Shown here: piece after piece, positions 8,301-16,323 of the stretch
Layout of the letters: each line of letters starts with the position of its first letter
Numbering within the stretch: position 1 is the stretch's first letter
Source: Mogibacterium diversum_A
Lineage (GTDB): Bacteria > Bacillota > Clostridia > Peptostreptococcales > Anaerovoracaceae
NCBI RefSeq assembly: GCF_938028775.1
Contig: NZ_CALIZG010000018.1
Location: 62,001-126,000, forward strand
Length of the DNA stretch: 64,000 nucleotides
Direction of reading: 5' to 3'
The notes under the pieces: model-generated
Seen by the model: the letters and a program-made list of their open reading frames with translations, nothing else
Told to the model about the DNA's origin: nothing
Databases searched by the model: none
Translations under genes and position numbers: made by a program

Positions 8301-9073
8301 AGAAAATCTTCGGAAATATGTATTTGATAATAATAATGCTCTTCCTGTATCTGCCGATTCTAACGCTCATATTCCTATCATTCAACGAGAGCCGTTCGAT
8401 GTCGGTATTTACGAGATTTTCGCTTAAGTGGTACCAGGAGATGTTTCACAGCAGACTCATACTGGGAGCTATTGTAAATACATTTTCGATAGCTATCTTA
8501 GCTTCCCTTATCGCAACTGTAATCGGTACTTTGGCAGTGCTCGGAATTGAGTCGCTAAGACCTGGTGCGCAGCAGACTCTCCTTGCAGTGAACAACATAC
8601 CTATGCTTAACGCTGATATCGTAACTGGTATCTCGCTGATGCTATCGTTCCTGCTATTTGGAGTATCGCTTGGCTATATGACTATACTATTCTCGCACGT
8701 TACGTTCTGTATACCGTACGTGATACTTTCTGTTCGGCCGAGACTTAACAAGAGGACGGATACACTCTTTGAAGCAGCGATGGACCTCGGGGCTTCACGT
8801 TCATATGCTTTTAGAAAGGTCGTTCTTCCTGAACTCATGCCGGGAATACTATCTGGTGCACTTCTTTCGTTTACGATGTCAGTAGACGACTTCGTAGTTA
8901 CACACTTTACCAGGGGTGCAGGTATCAACACTATATCGACACTCATATATAGTGAGGTTAAGATCGGCATCAGGCCGTCGCTATATGCGCTATCTACGAT
9001 TATATTTTTGATAGCTCTAATAGCACTATTGATCGTCAATGTGAATAGGGATAAGGAGCCAAAAAGAGCATGA
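8297..9073 (+). CDS. potC: Spermidine/putrescine ABC transporter permease PotC
   Basis: A 258-residue second permease of the polyamine importer, with about six transmembrane segments and the EAA loop EAAMDLGASRSYAFRKVVLP. The phrase SVDDFVVTHF near the C-terminus is typical of PotC. It overlaps both neighbours by 4 bases (ATGA), which indicates coupled translation of potB, potC and potD. Confidence 0.94.
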   Translation: MKKIFGNMYLIIIMLFLYLPILTLIFLSFNESRSMSVFTRFSLKWYQEMFHSRLILGAIVNTFSIAILASLIATVIGTLAVLGIESLRPGAQQTLLAVNNIPMLNADIVTGISLMLSFLLFGVSLGYMTILFSHVTFCIPYVILSVRPRLNKRTDTLFEAAMDLGASRSYAFRKVVLPELMPGILSGALLSFTMSVDDFVVTHFTRGAGINTISTLIYSEVKIGIRPSLYALSTIIFLIALIALLIVNVNRDKEPKRA

Positions 9074-10116
9074 AAAAGTTGATAATGGGCTCTCTGTTAC
9101 TGCTGCTACTTCTTACAATGACAGGGTGTAGAAGTGGCGAAAATGGAGAGGTTTATGTATACAGCTATGGAGATTACTACGACCCGGAGGTTGTTGCTGA
9201 TTTTGAAGCTGATACTGGGATAAGAGTAATTCAAGATACGTATGATACTGCAGAGGAGATGTACCCTATAATAAAGAATGGCTCTGCGAACTACGATGTG
9301 GTGTGCACGTCAGATTATATGATAAGCAAGATGAGGGACGAGAATCTGCTGCAGAAATTGGACAAAAAGAATATCAGAAACATTAAAAATCTTGATGAAG
9401 ACTACATGAGAAAAGCCGAGGAGTATGATCCAGGCAATGAATATTCTGTTCCATATCTGGTTGGTGTATCGGGGATTCTATACAATAAGAAGATGGTGAA
9501 GGGCAAGACGGTAGACTCGTGGAACGTATTATGGGACCCTGATTTTAAGAACAACATAGTCATGCAGGATAGTGTACGCGATGCTTTTGCAATCTCGCTC
9601 CTCAGACTTGGTTATTCACCTAACACCACAAATCCTAAGGAAATTGAAGAGGCGAAGAATGCACTTAAGGAGCAGAAGAAGCTAGTATATAAATACGCAA
9701 ATGATTCGGCAAGAGATCTGCTAGCAGATAAATCAGCTGCAATTGGCGTTGTGTGGAATGGTGAATACAACTATACGCACGATCTCAATAAAGATATTGA
9801 ATTTGTGGTTCCTAAGGAAGGGTCGGAGTTCTTTATCGATTCTTGGGTTGTACCTAAGAGTGCTCGCAACAAGCGAAATGCTGAAAGATTCATAAACTAC
9901 ATGTGCAAAGCGAAAGTGGCTAAGCGAAATTTTGACTACATATATTATACGACGCCGAACACTGCAGCGATTAAGATGATTCCCTCAAAGTACGTTTCAA
10001 ACCCTGCGCTATTTCCTAGCAAAGAGACGATTGCTCGCTGTACGCTGTTAAGGAATCTCGATCCTGATACGACTAAGTTATATAGCGATAGTTGGAAGGA
10101 AGTAAAGTCAAAATAG
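9070..10116 (+). CDS. potD: Spermidine/putrescine-binding lipoprotein PotD
   Basis: A 348-residue extracellular solute-binding lipoprotein. A short basic n-region, a run of Leu and a lipobox LTMTGC (Cys about residue 19) anchor it to the membrane. The mature N-terminus VYVYSYGDYYDPEVVADFE is the PotD/PotF strand (usually NVYNWxxYI), and later YDVVCTSDYMI and the FIDSWVVPKSARNKRNAERFINY hinge region fit the family. It captures polyamine for PotBCA. It follows potC in an ATGA overlap and precedes a LysR regulator by 25 bp. Confidence 0.93.
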   Translation: MKKLIMGSLLLLLLLTMTGCRSGENGEVYVYSYGDYYDPEVVADFEADTGIRVIQDTYDTAEEMYPIIKNGSANYDVVCTSDYMISKMRDENLLQKLDKKNIRNIKNLDEDYMRKAEEYDPGNEYSVPYLVGVSGILYNKKMVKGKTVDSWNVLWDPDFKNNIVMQDSVRDAFAISLLRLGYSPNTTNPKEIEEAKNALKEQKKLVYKYANDSARDLLADKSAAIGVVWNGEYNYTHDLNKDIEFVVPKEGSEFFIDSWVVPKSARNKRNAERFINYMCKAKVAKRNFDYIYYTTPNTAAIKMIPSKYVSNPALFPSKETIARCTLLRNLDPDTTKLYSDSWKEVKSK

Positions 10117-10141
10117 GATACACATAAAGCGGAGATAGACG

Positions 10142-11014
10142 ATGAACGATAGACAGATAAAAGCTTTTGTAGAAGCAGCAAGGCTTCTTAATTTCACAAA
10201 GGCCGCTGATAAGCTATACGTGCCACAATCTCAAGTCAGTCGTGCGATTAAGGGACTTGAGGATGAACTAGGGGTTATATTATTTAACAGGGAAAACTCT
10301 AGAAGCATAAAGCTATCACTCGCTGGTGAGAAATACTATAGTCTTTTTAAGAGGTTCGATGCTGAACTTGCCAAAACGAGAGAGTCACTTAGGGATGAGA
10401 CGCATGAGCTGAGGCTCGGATACAACATCGGGTGGAATATATCACATTTTCTCCCACAAGTAATAGATAAATGCCGTAAGACATACGATGATTTCTCGGT
10501 TAGAATTGAATGCCTTAGCTTCGAGACACTCATGAACAAGCTTCAGTCAGGACAACTAGATGCGGTGTTATCACTGGATGATTATATGCAGGGCACTTCG
10601 GAATTGGGAATCAAATACGAAGTCGTGACCGAGGTTAATCGTTCTATAATATATTCGCATAAACTTCTAGATAAGAAGGTTACTAGTCCAAAGGAGCTAA
10701 AGGGTGTAAAGATGTTTGTCGCTGAAGATCCAAAGCTGCGTGAAATTATCTCACTCATAGGGTTTAATCTTAGGCCGTACAACTTCATACCAGAGATTGA
10801 AGTGGTCCCTAATCTTGAGTCGATGTTTGCAAATGTGCAAAATGCAAGAGGTATCATGCTGGCAGACGAATGGGTAGCTATGGGAGGCGGAACGGAAATT
10901 CACTCGATTGGGATAAGCAGTAAAGCAAATGTCGCCTTGGCTTGGCACGAAAACGCATTGAACAGAGAGGTTGCATTATTTAAAGAAGAGCTACAGGAAT
11001 ACTTTAAAGATTAG
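10142..11014 (+). CDS. LysR-family transcriptional regulator
   Basis: A 290-residue LysR regulator. The N-terminal winged helix (about 1-60) reads RQIKAFVEAARLLNFTKAAD and QSQVSRAIKGLEDELG, the classical LTTR DNA-binding region. The rest is a periplasmic-binding-protein-like effector domain starting at ELRLGYNIGW. It is the last gene of the pot operon, 25 bp after potD and before a very strong terminator. Whether it controls the pot genes or the LVIVD-repeat gene that follows is open. Start has CGGAGA 7 bases upstream. Confidence 0.9.
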   Translation: MNDRQIKAFVEAARLLNFTKAADKLYVPQSQVSRAIKGLEDELGVILFNRENSRSIKLSLAGEKYYSLFKRFDAELAKTRESLRDETHELRLGYNIGWNISHFLPQVIDKCRKTYDDFSVRIECLSFETLMNKLQSGQLDAVLSLDDYMQGTSELGIKYEVVTEVNRSIIYSHKLLDKKVTSPKELKGVKMFVAEDPKLREIISLIGFNLRPYNFIPEIEVVPNLESMFANVQNARGIMLADEWVAMGGGTEIHSIGISSKANVALAWHENALNREVALFKEELQEYFKD

Positions 11015-11053
11015 ATATTCATAGAATATAAATAGCAAAAATGTTGATGTATG

Positions 11054-11097
11054 ATAGATATCAATGCAAAATACGCATTGATATCTATTCGTTTTTT
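11054..11097 (+). terminator. Strong rho-independent terminator of the pot operon
   Basis: A perfect 14-bp stem (ATAGATATCAATGC with its complement at 11075-11088) and a 7-base loop are followed by TCGTTTTTT. Confidence 0.95.
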
Positions 11098-11186
11098 GTG
11101 GGTTCTAATAGATCGACTTAGGTGATAGTCTATAGTCATTAATTAGTTAAGTATGAGATTTATATATAAAATATAAGGAGGGTAAC

Positions 11187-12536
11187 ATGTCTAGAAGAGA
11201 AGAGATGCTTTTTAAAAACACTGAGTTCGTAGGTTATTCGGATTTGAACAAGAAACCTGGTTTTCAGATGGGAATGCACCGTACTAAGGATGGCAGATAT
11301 TATCTTTATACCGCTTGCTTCCGTGACAATGGGTTTAACATCGTAGATGTTACAGATCCTGCAAATCCAGTTGCAAAGTGGGTTGAGGGAGACTGGGTTG
11401 GTGAAGTTCATGACGGGCAGAGTCTTGCTAAGCTGCAGGTAGCTGATGGCAAATTGATCGCTTGCTATGGTGGTACTATGAGAGTTCTACATGGTACTCA
11501 CGAGCAACCATATTGGGGTGGGTTCAAGATTTACGACATAGAGTCGGATCCTTTAAATCCTAAGCTGCTCGGACAGTTTGAGTGCGAAGATGGACCAGGA
11601 GTTCATCGTAGCTTCTACAATGGTGGAGACTACGCATATATTATGGGTAGTAAACGTAACTTCAGAGGGTATATCCTAAGAATTGTAGATATCTCGGACC
11701 CAACTAATCCAACTGAAGTAGGAAGCTGGTGGGCAGATGGACAGTATCTCGGTAACAAGAAGGCATCTGACATGCCGGAGGTTGGGACTGAACCATTTAT
11801 GAAGCTCCCTAATGGACATGCAATAACGGTAAAAGATGATGTCGTATATGCAGCTTTTCCTAATGTAGGATTTTGCATGATCGATGTGCACGACAAGAGT
11901 AGACCTAGACTTCTTGGAAACGTCTCTCTAAATCCTCCATTCAGTAACGGTCAGTCGGGAGCAGCTGTGCATACAGCAATGCCTCTTGGGGATAGACCAT
12001 TTGCCATTGTTACCACAGAAGGCGAGAGAACATGGTATTTCGATAACAATAGAGAAGAAGGGATGTTCCATAAGATTACTAGTCAGCCTATGAATATCAT
12101 TGGAATGATTGAGACATCTGATAAAGAGAACCCAGCACTCATCTCGGTATTTCCATACCCAGAGGTACCAGAAGCGTATAAGAAGTGTCACGGCGAGAAC
12201 TTCAACATCATCGATGGTCAGAGGGTGGTATTTGGACCACATAACATGTTCGATGCGTTCGGACAGGACTGCCTCGAGAGCAGAGATGACAGAGTGTATA
12301 ACTGCCACTTCCAGGCAGGTCTTCGTATTTATGATGTTTCAGATCCGTTCGTACCAAAGGAGATTGCCTACTTCATGCCACCAGATCCAGAAGGTACTTG
12401 GTTTGATATCGATGAAGGTACGCTATTCCCTGGACCACATGTTGGACATGCTGAGGACTGTATAGTAGATGATAGAGGATACATCTACGTAGATACATAT
12501 CAGGATGGACTCTATATCGTTCGCTGTACGGTATAG
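11187..12536 (+). CDS. LVIVD-repeat beta-propeller protein
   Basis: A 449-residue protein with no signal peptide. At least five copies of the LVIVD repeat can be read, each with a strand and a D-x-x-x-P turn: GFNIVDVTDPANPVAKW, GFKIYDIESDPLNPKLLG, LRIVDISDPTNPTEVGSW, GFCMIDVHDKSRPRLLG and LRIYDVSDPFVPKEIAY. These suggest a beta-propeller, probably cytosolic. It has several His-rich spots (GPHVGHAEDC near the end; FGPHNMFDAFG), which could bind a metal, but this is a guess. Proteins of this type are common in anaerobes without known function. A strong AAGGAGGG ribosome binding site precedes the ATG, and terminators flank it on both sides, so it is monocistronic. Confidence 0.8.
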   Translation: MSRREEMLFKNTEFVGYSDLNKKPGFQMGMHRTKDGRYYLYTACFRDNGFNIVDVTDPANPVAKWVEGDWVGEVHDGQSLAKLQVADGKLIACYGGTMRVLHGTHEQPYWGGFKIYDIESDPLNPKLLGQFECEDGPGVHRSFYNGGDYAYIMGSKRNFRGYILRIVDISDPTNPTEVGSWWADGQYLGNKKASDMPEVGTEPFMKLPNGHAITVKDDVVYAAFPNVGFCMIDVHDKSRPRLLGNVSLNPPFSNGQSGAAVHTAMPLGDRPFAIVTTEGERTWYFDNNREEGMFHKITSQPMNIIGMIETSDKENPALISVFPYPEVPEAYKKCHGENFNIIDGQRVVFGPHNMFDAFGQDCLESRDDRVYNCHFQAGLRIYDVSDPFVPKEIAYFMPPDPEGTWFDIDEGTLFPGPHVGHAEDCIVDDRGYIYVDTYQDGLYIVRCTV

Positions 12537-12590
12537 ATATAGATTAAAAAATCTTAACTTACCGATAAGGATAACCGTGTGATTAAAATT

Positions 12591-12626
12591 TGGCGACTTC
12601 CACTATTAGGAGGTCGCTATTTTTTG
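12591..12626 (+). terminator. Rho-independent terminator after the LVIVD-repeat gene
   Basis: GCGACTTCC pairs with GGAGGTCGC (one G-U) around a 7-base loop, followed by TATTTTTT. The following 190 bases up to the next gene are AT-rich with no evident further feature. Confidence 0.85.
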
Positions 12627-12819
12627 TTACTTTTATTTGGTAAAGTGTCCGAAATAAAAAGGTATTGATTATTTTTATTTTAAGCCAGATAAATCATAGT
12701 AATAATTGAAGTTATTAATATAGCTAAAATTCTTTAGGTATTTAGAGTATTATTTGATACGATAGTCAAGAATGTATCACAAGGATGATACGTTTGAAGG
12801 TATGATTGGAGGTAACAAA

Positions 12820-13362
12820 ATGAAAGTAAATGCAAAATCTATCGATTTAGCGAAGGTACAGGCTGAGGCTGAAGAGTCATATCGCAAGGGATTCTTCTGC
12901 TGTGAGGCAGTTATGGAAGTTATTATGGATAACTTTGAGCTAGATGTTCCACATGAGATTATCAAGATGGCATCTGGTATGGCAATCGGTGTTGGTAAAT
13001 CTGGATGTATCTGTGGTGCTCTCAACGGTGGTGTGCTAGCAATAAGCATGTTCTTCGGTAGAGATGAGCAAAGGGGACCTAAGGATCCAGAGGTTGTAAA
13101 ATGCATGAGCATGACAAATGAACTTCACGACTGGTTTAGAGAGAATAACACAAAGAAGGCAGCATGTTGCCGTGTTCTTACAAGAGAATTTGATATGAGC
13201 CAGGGTGGTCATAAGTCGCAGTGCATCTACTATACAGGAATGTGCGCTGCAAAGACCGCAGAAATACTCGCTCGTGAGCTTGGGATTGAGACCACTGGGG
13301 AAATCAAAGTCCTTTCTCATGACGACTATCTCAAGACTAGAACTACGCCACTTGAAGCTTAA
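12820..13362 (+). CDS. C_GCAxxG_C_C-type cysteine-rich protein
   Basis: A 180-residue protein with conserved cysteines. The start at 12820 follows TTGGAGGTAAC; an ATG 48 bases upstream in frame lacks a ribosome site. The core GKSGCICGALNGGVLA is the signature of the C_GCAxxG_C_C family. Other Cys are in FFCCEAV near the N-terminus, in KAACCRVL and in the GHKSQCIYYTGMCAAK stretch. Members are thought to bind metal or Fe-S and are often next to transporters; no reaction is known. It sits 31 bp before a TDT-family transporter and is probably cotranscribed with it. Confidence 0.82.
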   Translation: MKVNAKSIDLAKVQAEAEESYRKGFFCCEAVMEVIMDNFELDVPHEIIKMASGMAIGVGKSGCICGALNGGVLAISMFFGRDEQRGPKDPEVVKCMSMTNELHDWFRENNTKKAACCRVLTREFDMSQGGHKSQCIYYTGMCAAKTAEILARELGIETTGEIKVLSHDDYLKTRTTPLEA

Positions 13363-13393
13363 AAATGTTTTGTAGAGAACGGAGAATGTGATT

Positions 13394-14314
13394 ATGATTA
13401 AGAAAGTACCTTTTCCCATATGTGGTGTGATGCTTGGAACAGCTGCCCTCGGAAATCTACTGCAGAGTTATTCGGATACGGTTCGAAATGTCTGTGGAAT
13501 CTTGGCGGCATTTTTGCTGGTTTTAATACTGATAAAGCTCATAAAATATCCGAGTACAATAAAAGAAGATTTGGATACTCCTGTAATGGCTGGAGTAGCA
13601 GCAACTTTTCCAATGGCGCTGATGATACTCAGTACATACGTTAAACCATTTATAGGGCAAGGCGCATACTTTGTCTGGATATTCGCTATAGTATTACATA
13701 TTATACTTATCGTATATTTTACAGTGAAGTTCGTATTGAAGTACGATCAGAAAAAGGTCTTCACGACTTGGTTCATCGTATATGTAGGAATTGCAGTTGC
13801 AGGAGTAACTGCACCTGCGTATGAAAAGACTGGGTTTGGAGTAGCGACATTCTGGTTCGGCCTAATTATACTAATCCCACTTCTCATGATAGTTATCAAG
13901 AGGTATACAGTGCATCCACTGCCGGACCCCGTTAAACCGCTTACTGGAATATTTGCAGCGCCTATGAGTCTTTGTATCGCGGCATACATTCAGTCAGTTC
14001 AAGTTAAGAACTATACGCTGCTTATGGGGATGTTCGTAGTAGCAACAGTACTGTATGTATATTCTCTAGTTGTCTCTCTTGGATTACTGAAGAAGTTCTA
14101 TCCGAGCTTTGCGGGATTCACTTTTCCTTTTGTAATCAGTGCGATTGCTACTAAGCAGACGATGGCGTGTTCTGCTCTCATGGGGCACCCGCTTCCATGG
14201 TTAAACAATGTCGTCCTAGCTGAAACGGTTATAGCAACAGCATTTGTAGCATTTGTTTATGTGAAGTACATGGTGTTTATATTTGCTGGAAATGCACGTC
14301 ATGAAGGCAATTAG
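13394..14314 (+). CDS. TDT-family (TehA-like) membrane transporter
   Basis: A 306-residue polytopic membrane protein with about ten hydrophobic helices and short loops. The opening VPFPICGVMLGTAALGN and the FTFPFVISAIATK stretch fit the tellurite-resistance/dicarboxylate transporter (TDT, SLAC1-like) family. Such proteins move small anions; the substrate here cannot be read from sequence. The ATG at 13394 is preferred to the GTG at 13388 because GGAGA is then at proper distance. It follows the C_GCAxxG_C_C protein closely, and a terminator follows. Confidence 0.85.
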   Translation: MIKKVPFPICGVMLGTAALGNLLQSYSDTVRNVCGILAAFLLVLILIKLIKYPSTIKEDLDTPVMAGVAATFPMALMILSTYVKPFIGQGAYFVWIFAIVLHIILIVYFTVKFVLKYDQKKVFTTWFIVYVGIAVAGVTAPAYEKTGFGVATFWFGLIILIPLLMIVIKRYTVHPLPDPVKPLTGIFAAPMSLCIAAYIQSVQVKNYTLLMGMFVVATVLYVYSLVVSLGLLKKFYPSFAGFTFPFVISAIATKQTMACSALMGHPLPWLNNVVLAETVIATAFVAFVYVKYMVFIFAGNARHEGN

Positions 14315-14395
14315 TGAAATCGCATCAATAAACAAAACTGTTGCAAAATGCAAGGAAACAAGATTTTCAAAAGAAGGATCTAATATGAAAATTGA

Positions 14396-14426
14396 TAGAC
14401 CTCGGACTATGTCAGAGGTCTATTTT
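14396..14426 (+). terminator. Rho-independent terminator before the heat-shock operon
   Basis: TAGACCTC / GAGGTCTA with an inner GAC/GTC pairing, followed by TTTT. Confidence 0.85.
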
Positions 14427-14487
14427 AGTGTGAACATATACTGATGTGTACTTCACGAAAAAAACATATAGTAATCCATTTTATGTG

Positions 14488-14554
14488 TTGACACATTGAG
14501 TAAGTAATAGTAGACTATGTGTAGTGATTAGCACTCCATATTAATGAGTGCTAA
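14488..14554 (+). promoter_or_regulatory. hrcA operon promoter and CIRCE operator
   Basis: TTGACA (14488-14493), a 17-bp spacer and TAGACT (14511-14516) make the promoter. The perfect CIRCE element TTAGCACTC-N9-GAGTGCTAA is at 14528-14554, directly downstream. HrcA binds this inverted repeat and shuts the operon off until heat or unfolded protein titrates GroE. Confidence 0.98.
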
Positions 14555-14583
14555 CAAAAATCTTGAGGACAGGAGGGAGAGCA

Positions 14584-15633
14584 TTGGATATAAGTGAGAG
14601 AAAACTTCAGATCCTCCAGGCAATCATTACTGATTATGTTAAAAGTGCGGAACCTGTCGGCTCGCGGTCACTTGCTAAGAAGTATGGACTAGGCGTCAGC
14701 CCAGCTACGATTAGAAATGAAATGGCTGATTTAGAAGAGCTTGGTTACCTGACCCATCCTCACACTTCGGCAGGTCGTGTACCTTCTGACAAGGCTTACA
14801 GACTCTATGTTAATAATCTCATGAGTAAGCACGATCTTTCGCCAGAGGAAAAAGAGATTATTAACGAGAGAATGCAGGTGAGTGTGGCTGAGTTTAATCA
14901 GACACTTCAGCAGGCCGCAGAGCTTCTATCTGATATTACAAAACTTGCATCCTTTGCGATGACACCATCAGCAAGCTGCGACACGTTAAAGTTCATAAGG
15001 CTGCTTCCAGTAGATGAAGCCACAATCGTGTTAATGATAGTTTCGGATACAGGTAATGTTAACAATACTACGCTTAAAGTGGATGTTCCATATACACCTG
15101 AGTCTTTAGAGGTTTTGAGCAAGTCGATGACGTATAACTATAAGGGGACTACGATAGATGAGGCCCTTAAGAAATCGATTATCGCAGATTTCAATTCTGA
15201 CCTTGAGGCGATGAGTCCGCTAGCAAGCAAGATTATGCCTAACTTTATGAAGACGCTTGAGGATATGCTCAATGTCAATCTATACATGGAAGGCTTGACC
15301 AATATATTCAATATTCCTGAGTACAGCAGCATTGATAAGGCAAAAGCTTTTATCGAGCTAGTTAGCAAGAAGGATGAATTTGCGAAGGACATGCTCCAGC
15401 GTGACGATGGAATAATCGTGACTATAGGAGATGAAAATACCGATTCTTCGATGAAAGATTGCTCGCTTGTAACAGCGACATACCATGTAGATGGTAAATT
15501 GATAGGAAAGATCGGTGTAATTGGACCGACACGTATGAACTACAGCGAGGTAACTTCAATTATGGAGTATCTGACAGAGAACCTCAGTAAATCGTTCTTG
15601 CTAAGTGAGGGAAAGGAAATTAAGGATGACTGA
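14584..15633 (+). CDS. hrcA: Heat-inducible transcription repressor HrcA
   Basis: A 349-residue repressor of class I heat-shock genes. The N-terminal winged helix shows LDISERKLQILQAIITDYVK, GSRSLAKKYG and SPATIRNEMADLEELGYL, which is highly conserved HrcA sequence. The C-terminal part is the GAF-like and dimerisation region ending in SIMEYLTENLSKSF. The longest frame starts at 14548 inside the CIRCE element; the true start is the TTG at 14584, 6-7 bases after AGGAGGGAG. It overlaps grpE by 8 bases. Confidence 0.97.
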   Translation: MDISERKLQILQAIITDYVKSAEPVGSRSLAKKYGLGVSPATIRNEMADLEELGYLTHPHTSAGRVPSDKAYRLYVNNLMSKHDLSPEEKEIINERMQVSVAEFNQTLQQAAELLSDITKLASFAMTPSASCDTLKFIRLLPVDEATIVLMIVSDTGNVNNTTLKVDVPYTPESLEVLSKSMTYNYKGTTIDEALKKSIIADFNSDLEAMSPLASKIMPNFMKTLEDMLNVNLYMEGLTNIFNIPEYSSIDKAKAFIELVSKKDEFAKDMLQRDDGIIVTIGDENTDSSMKDCSLVTATYHVDGKLIGKIGVIGPTRMNYSEVTSIMEYLTENLSKSFLLSEGKEIKDD

Positions 15634-16252
15634 AGAGAAAAAGATTAATGGCGATCAAGCTGAAGCTCAGACGAAAGCGACAGAAGAGCTTAAGACTGAA
15701 ACTTCAGATTCAATAGATAACAATATGGAAAATGAAACAATATCAAAAGAAGATGAGCAGCCTGAATCCTCCGAAGGTTCCGAGGATAATGCTTCGGAGG
15801 CCACTGCCGAAGATAATAGCAAGAAAGCGGAAGCTGAAGAAAATGGCGATGCAAAATACCTTAGACTGATGGCAGAGTTTCAGAATTATAAGAAGCGAGT
15901 TGCAAAGGAGAAGTCCGATATACATTCTTATGCAAATGAAAAGATTGTAACTGAACTGCTCGAGGTGCTTGATAATTTCGAGAGAGCGCTCGCGACTGAT
16001 AATTCCACAGATGTAGAAGGTTATGCACAGGGCATGAAACTTATCTTTGATCAATTGCTCGGAGTGCTCACGAAGTCTGGACTTGTGGAAGTGAAGGCTC
16101 TTGGTGAAGAGTTTGATCCTAACATGCATAACGCAGTTATGACAGCAGATAGTGAAGAGTACGACAGCAATAAGGTTTGTAGCGTGCTCCAGAAGGGATA
16201 TACCCTTAACGGAAAGGTCATTAGACCTTCAATGGTTACTGTCGCAAAGTAG
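15626..16252 (+). CDS. grpE: Nucleotide exchange factor GrpE
   Basis: A 208-residue co-chaperone that releases ADP from DnaK. The first 80 residues are acidic and low-complexity (Glu, Ser, Asp rich), followed by a coiled-coil helix (RLMAEFQNYKKRVAKEK) and the beta-wing domain containing EEFDPNMHNAVM and a C-terminal GYTLNGKVIRPSMVTVAK, both GrpE signatures. The ATG at 15626 overlaps the hrcA stop and has AAAGGAAATTAAGG upstream. Confidence 0.97.
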   Translation: MTEEKKINGDQAEAQTKATEELKTETSDSIDNNMENETISKEDEQPESSEGSEDNASEATAEDNSKKAEAEENGDAKYLRLMAEFQNYKKRVAKEKSDIHSYANEKIVTELLEVLDNFERALATDNSTDVEGYAQGMKLIFDQLLGVLTKSGLVEVKALGEEFDPNMHNAVMTADSEEYDSNKVCSVLQKGYTLNGKVIRPSMVTVAK

Positions 16253-16323
16253 TGCGGTAGCACAAAAGGCGAGTACATAAAATTAGTAAATTAAGATTTC
16301 TTATATGAAAGGAAGTAAATAAA

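Noticed and set aside
12537..12819. Possible small gene between the LVIVD-repeat and Cys-protein genes
   Set aside because: Only a terminator and AT-rich sequence are present; no frame with a ribosome site.
14548..14583. N-terminal extension of HrcA (longer frame from 14548)
   Set aside because: It would begin inside the CIRCE operator and has no ribosome site; AGGAGGGAG lies just before the TTG at 14584.
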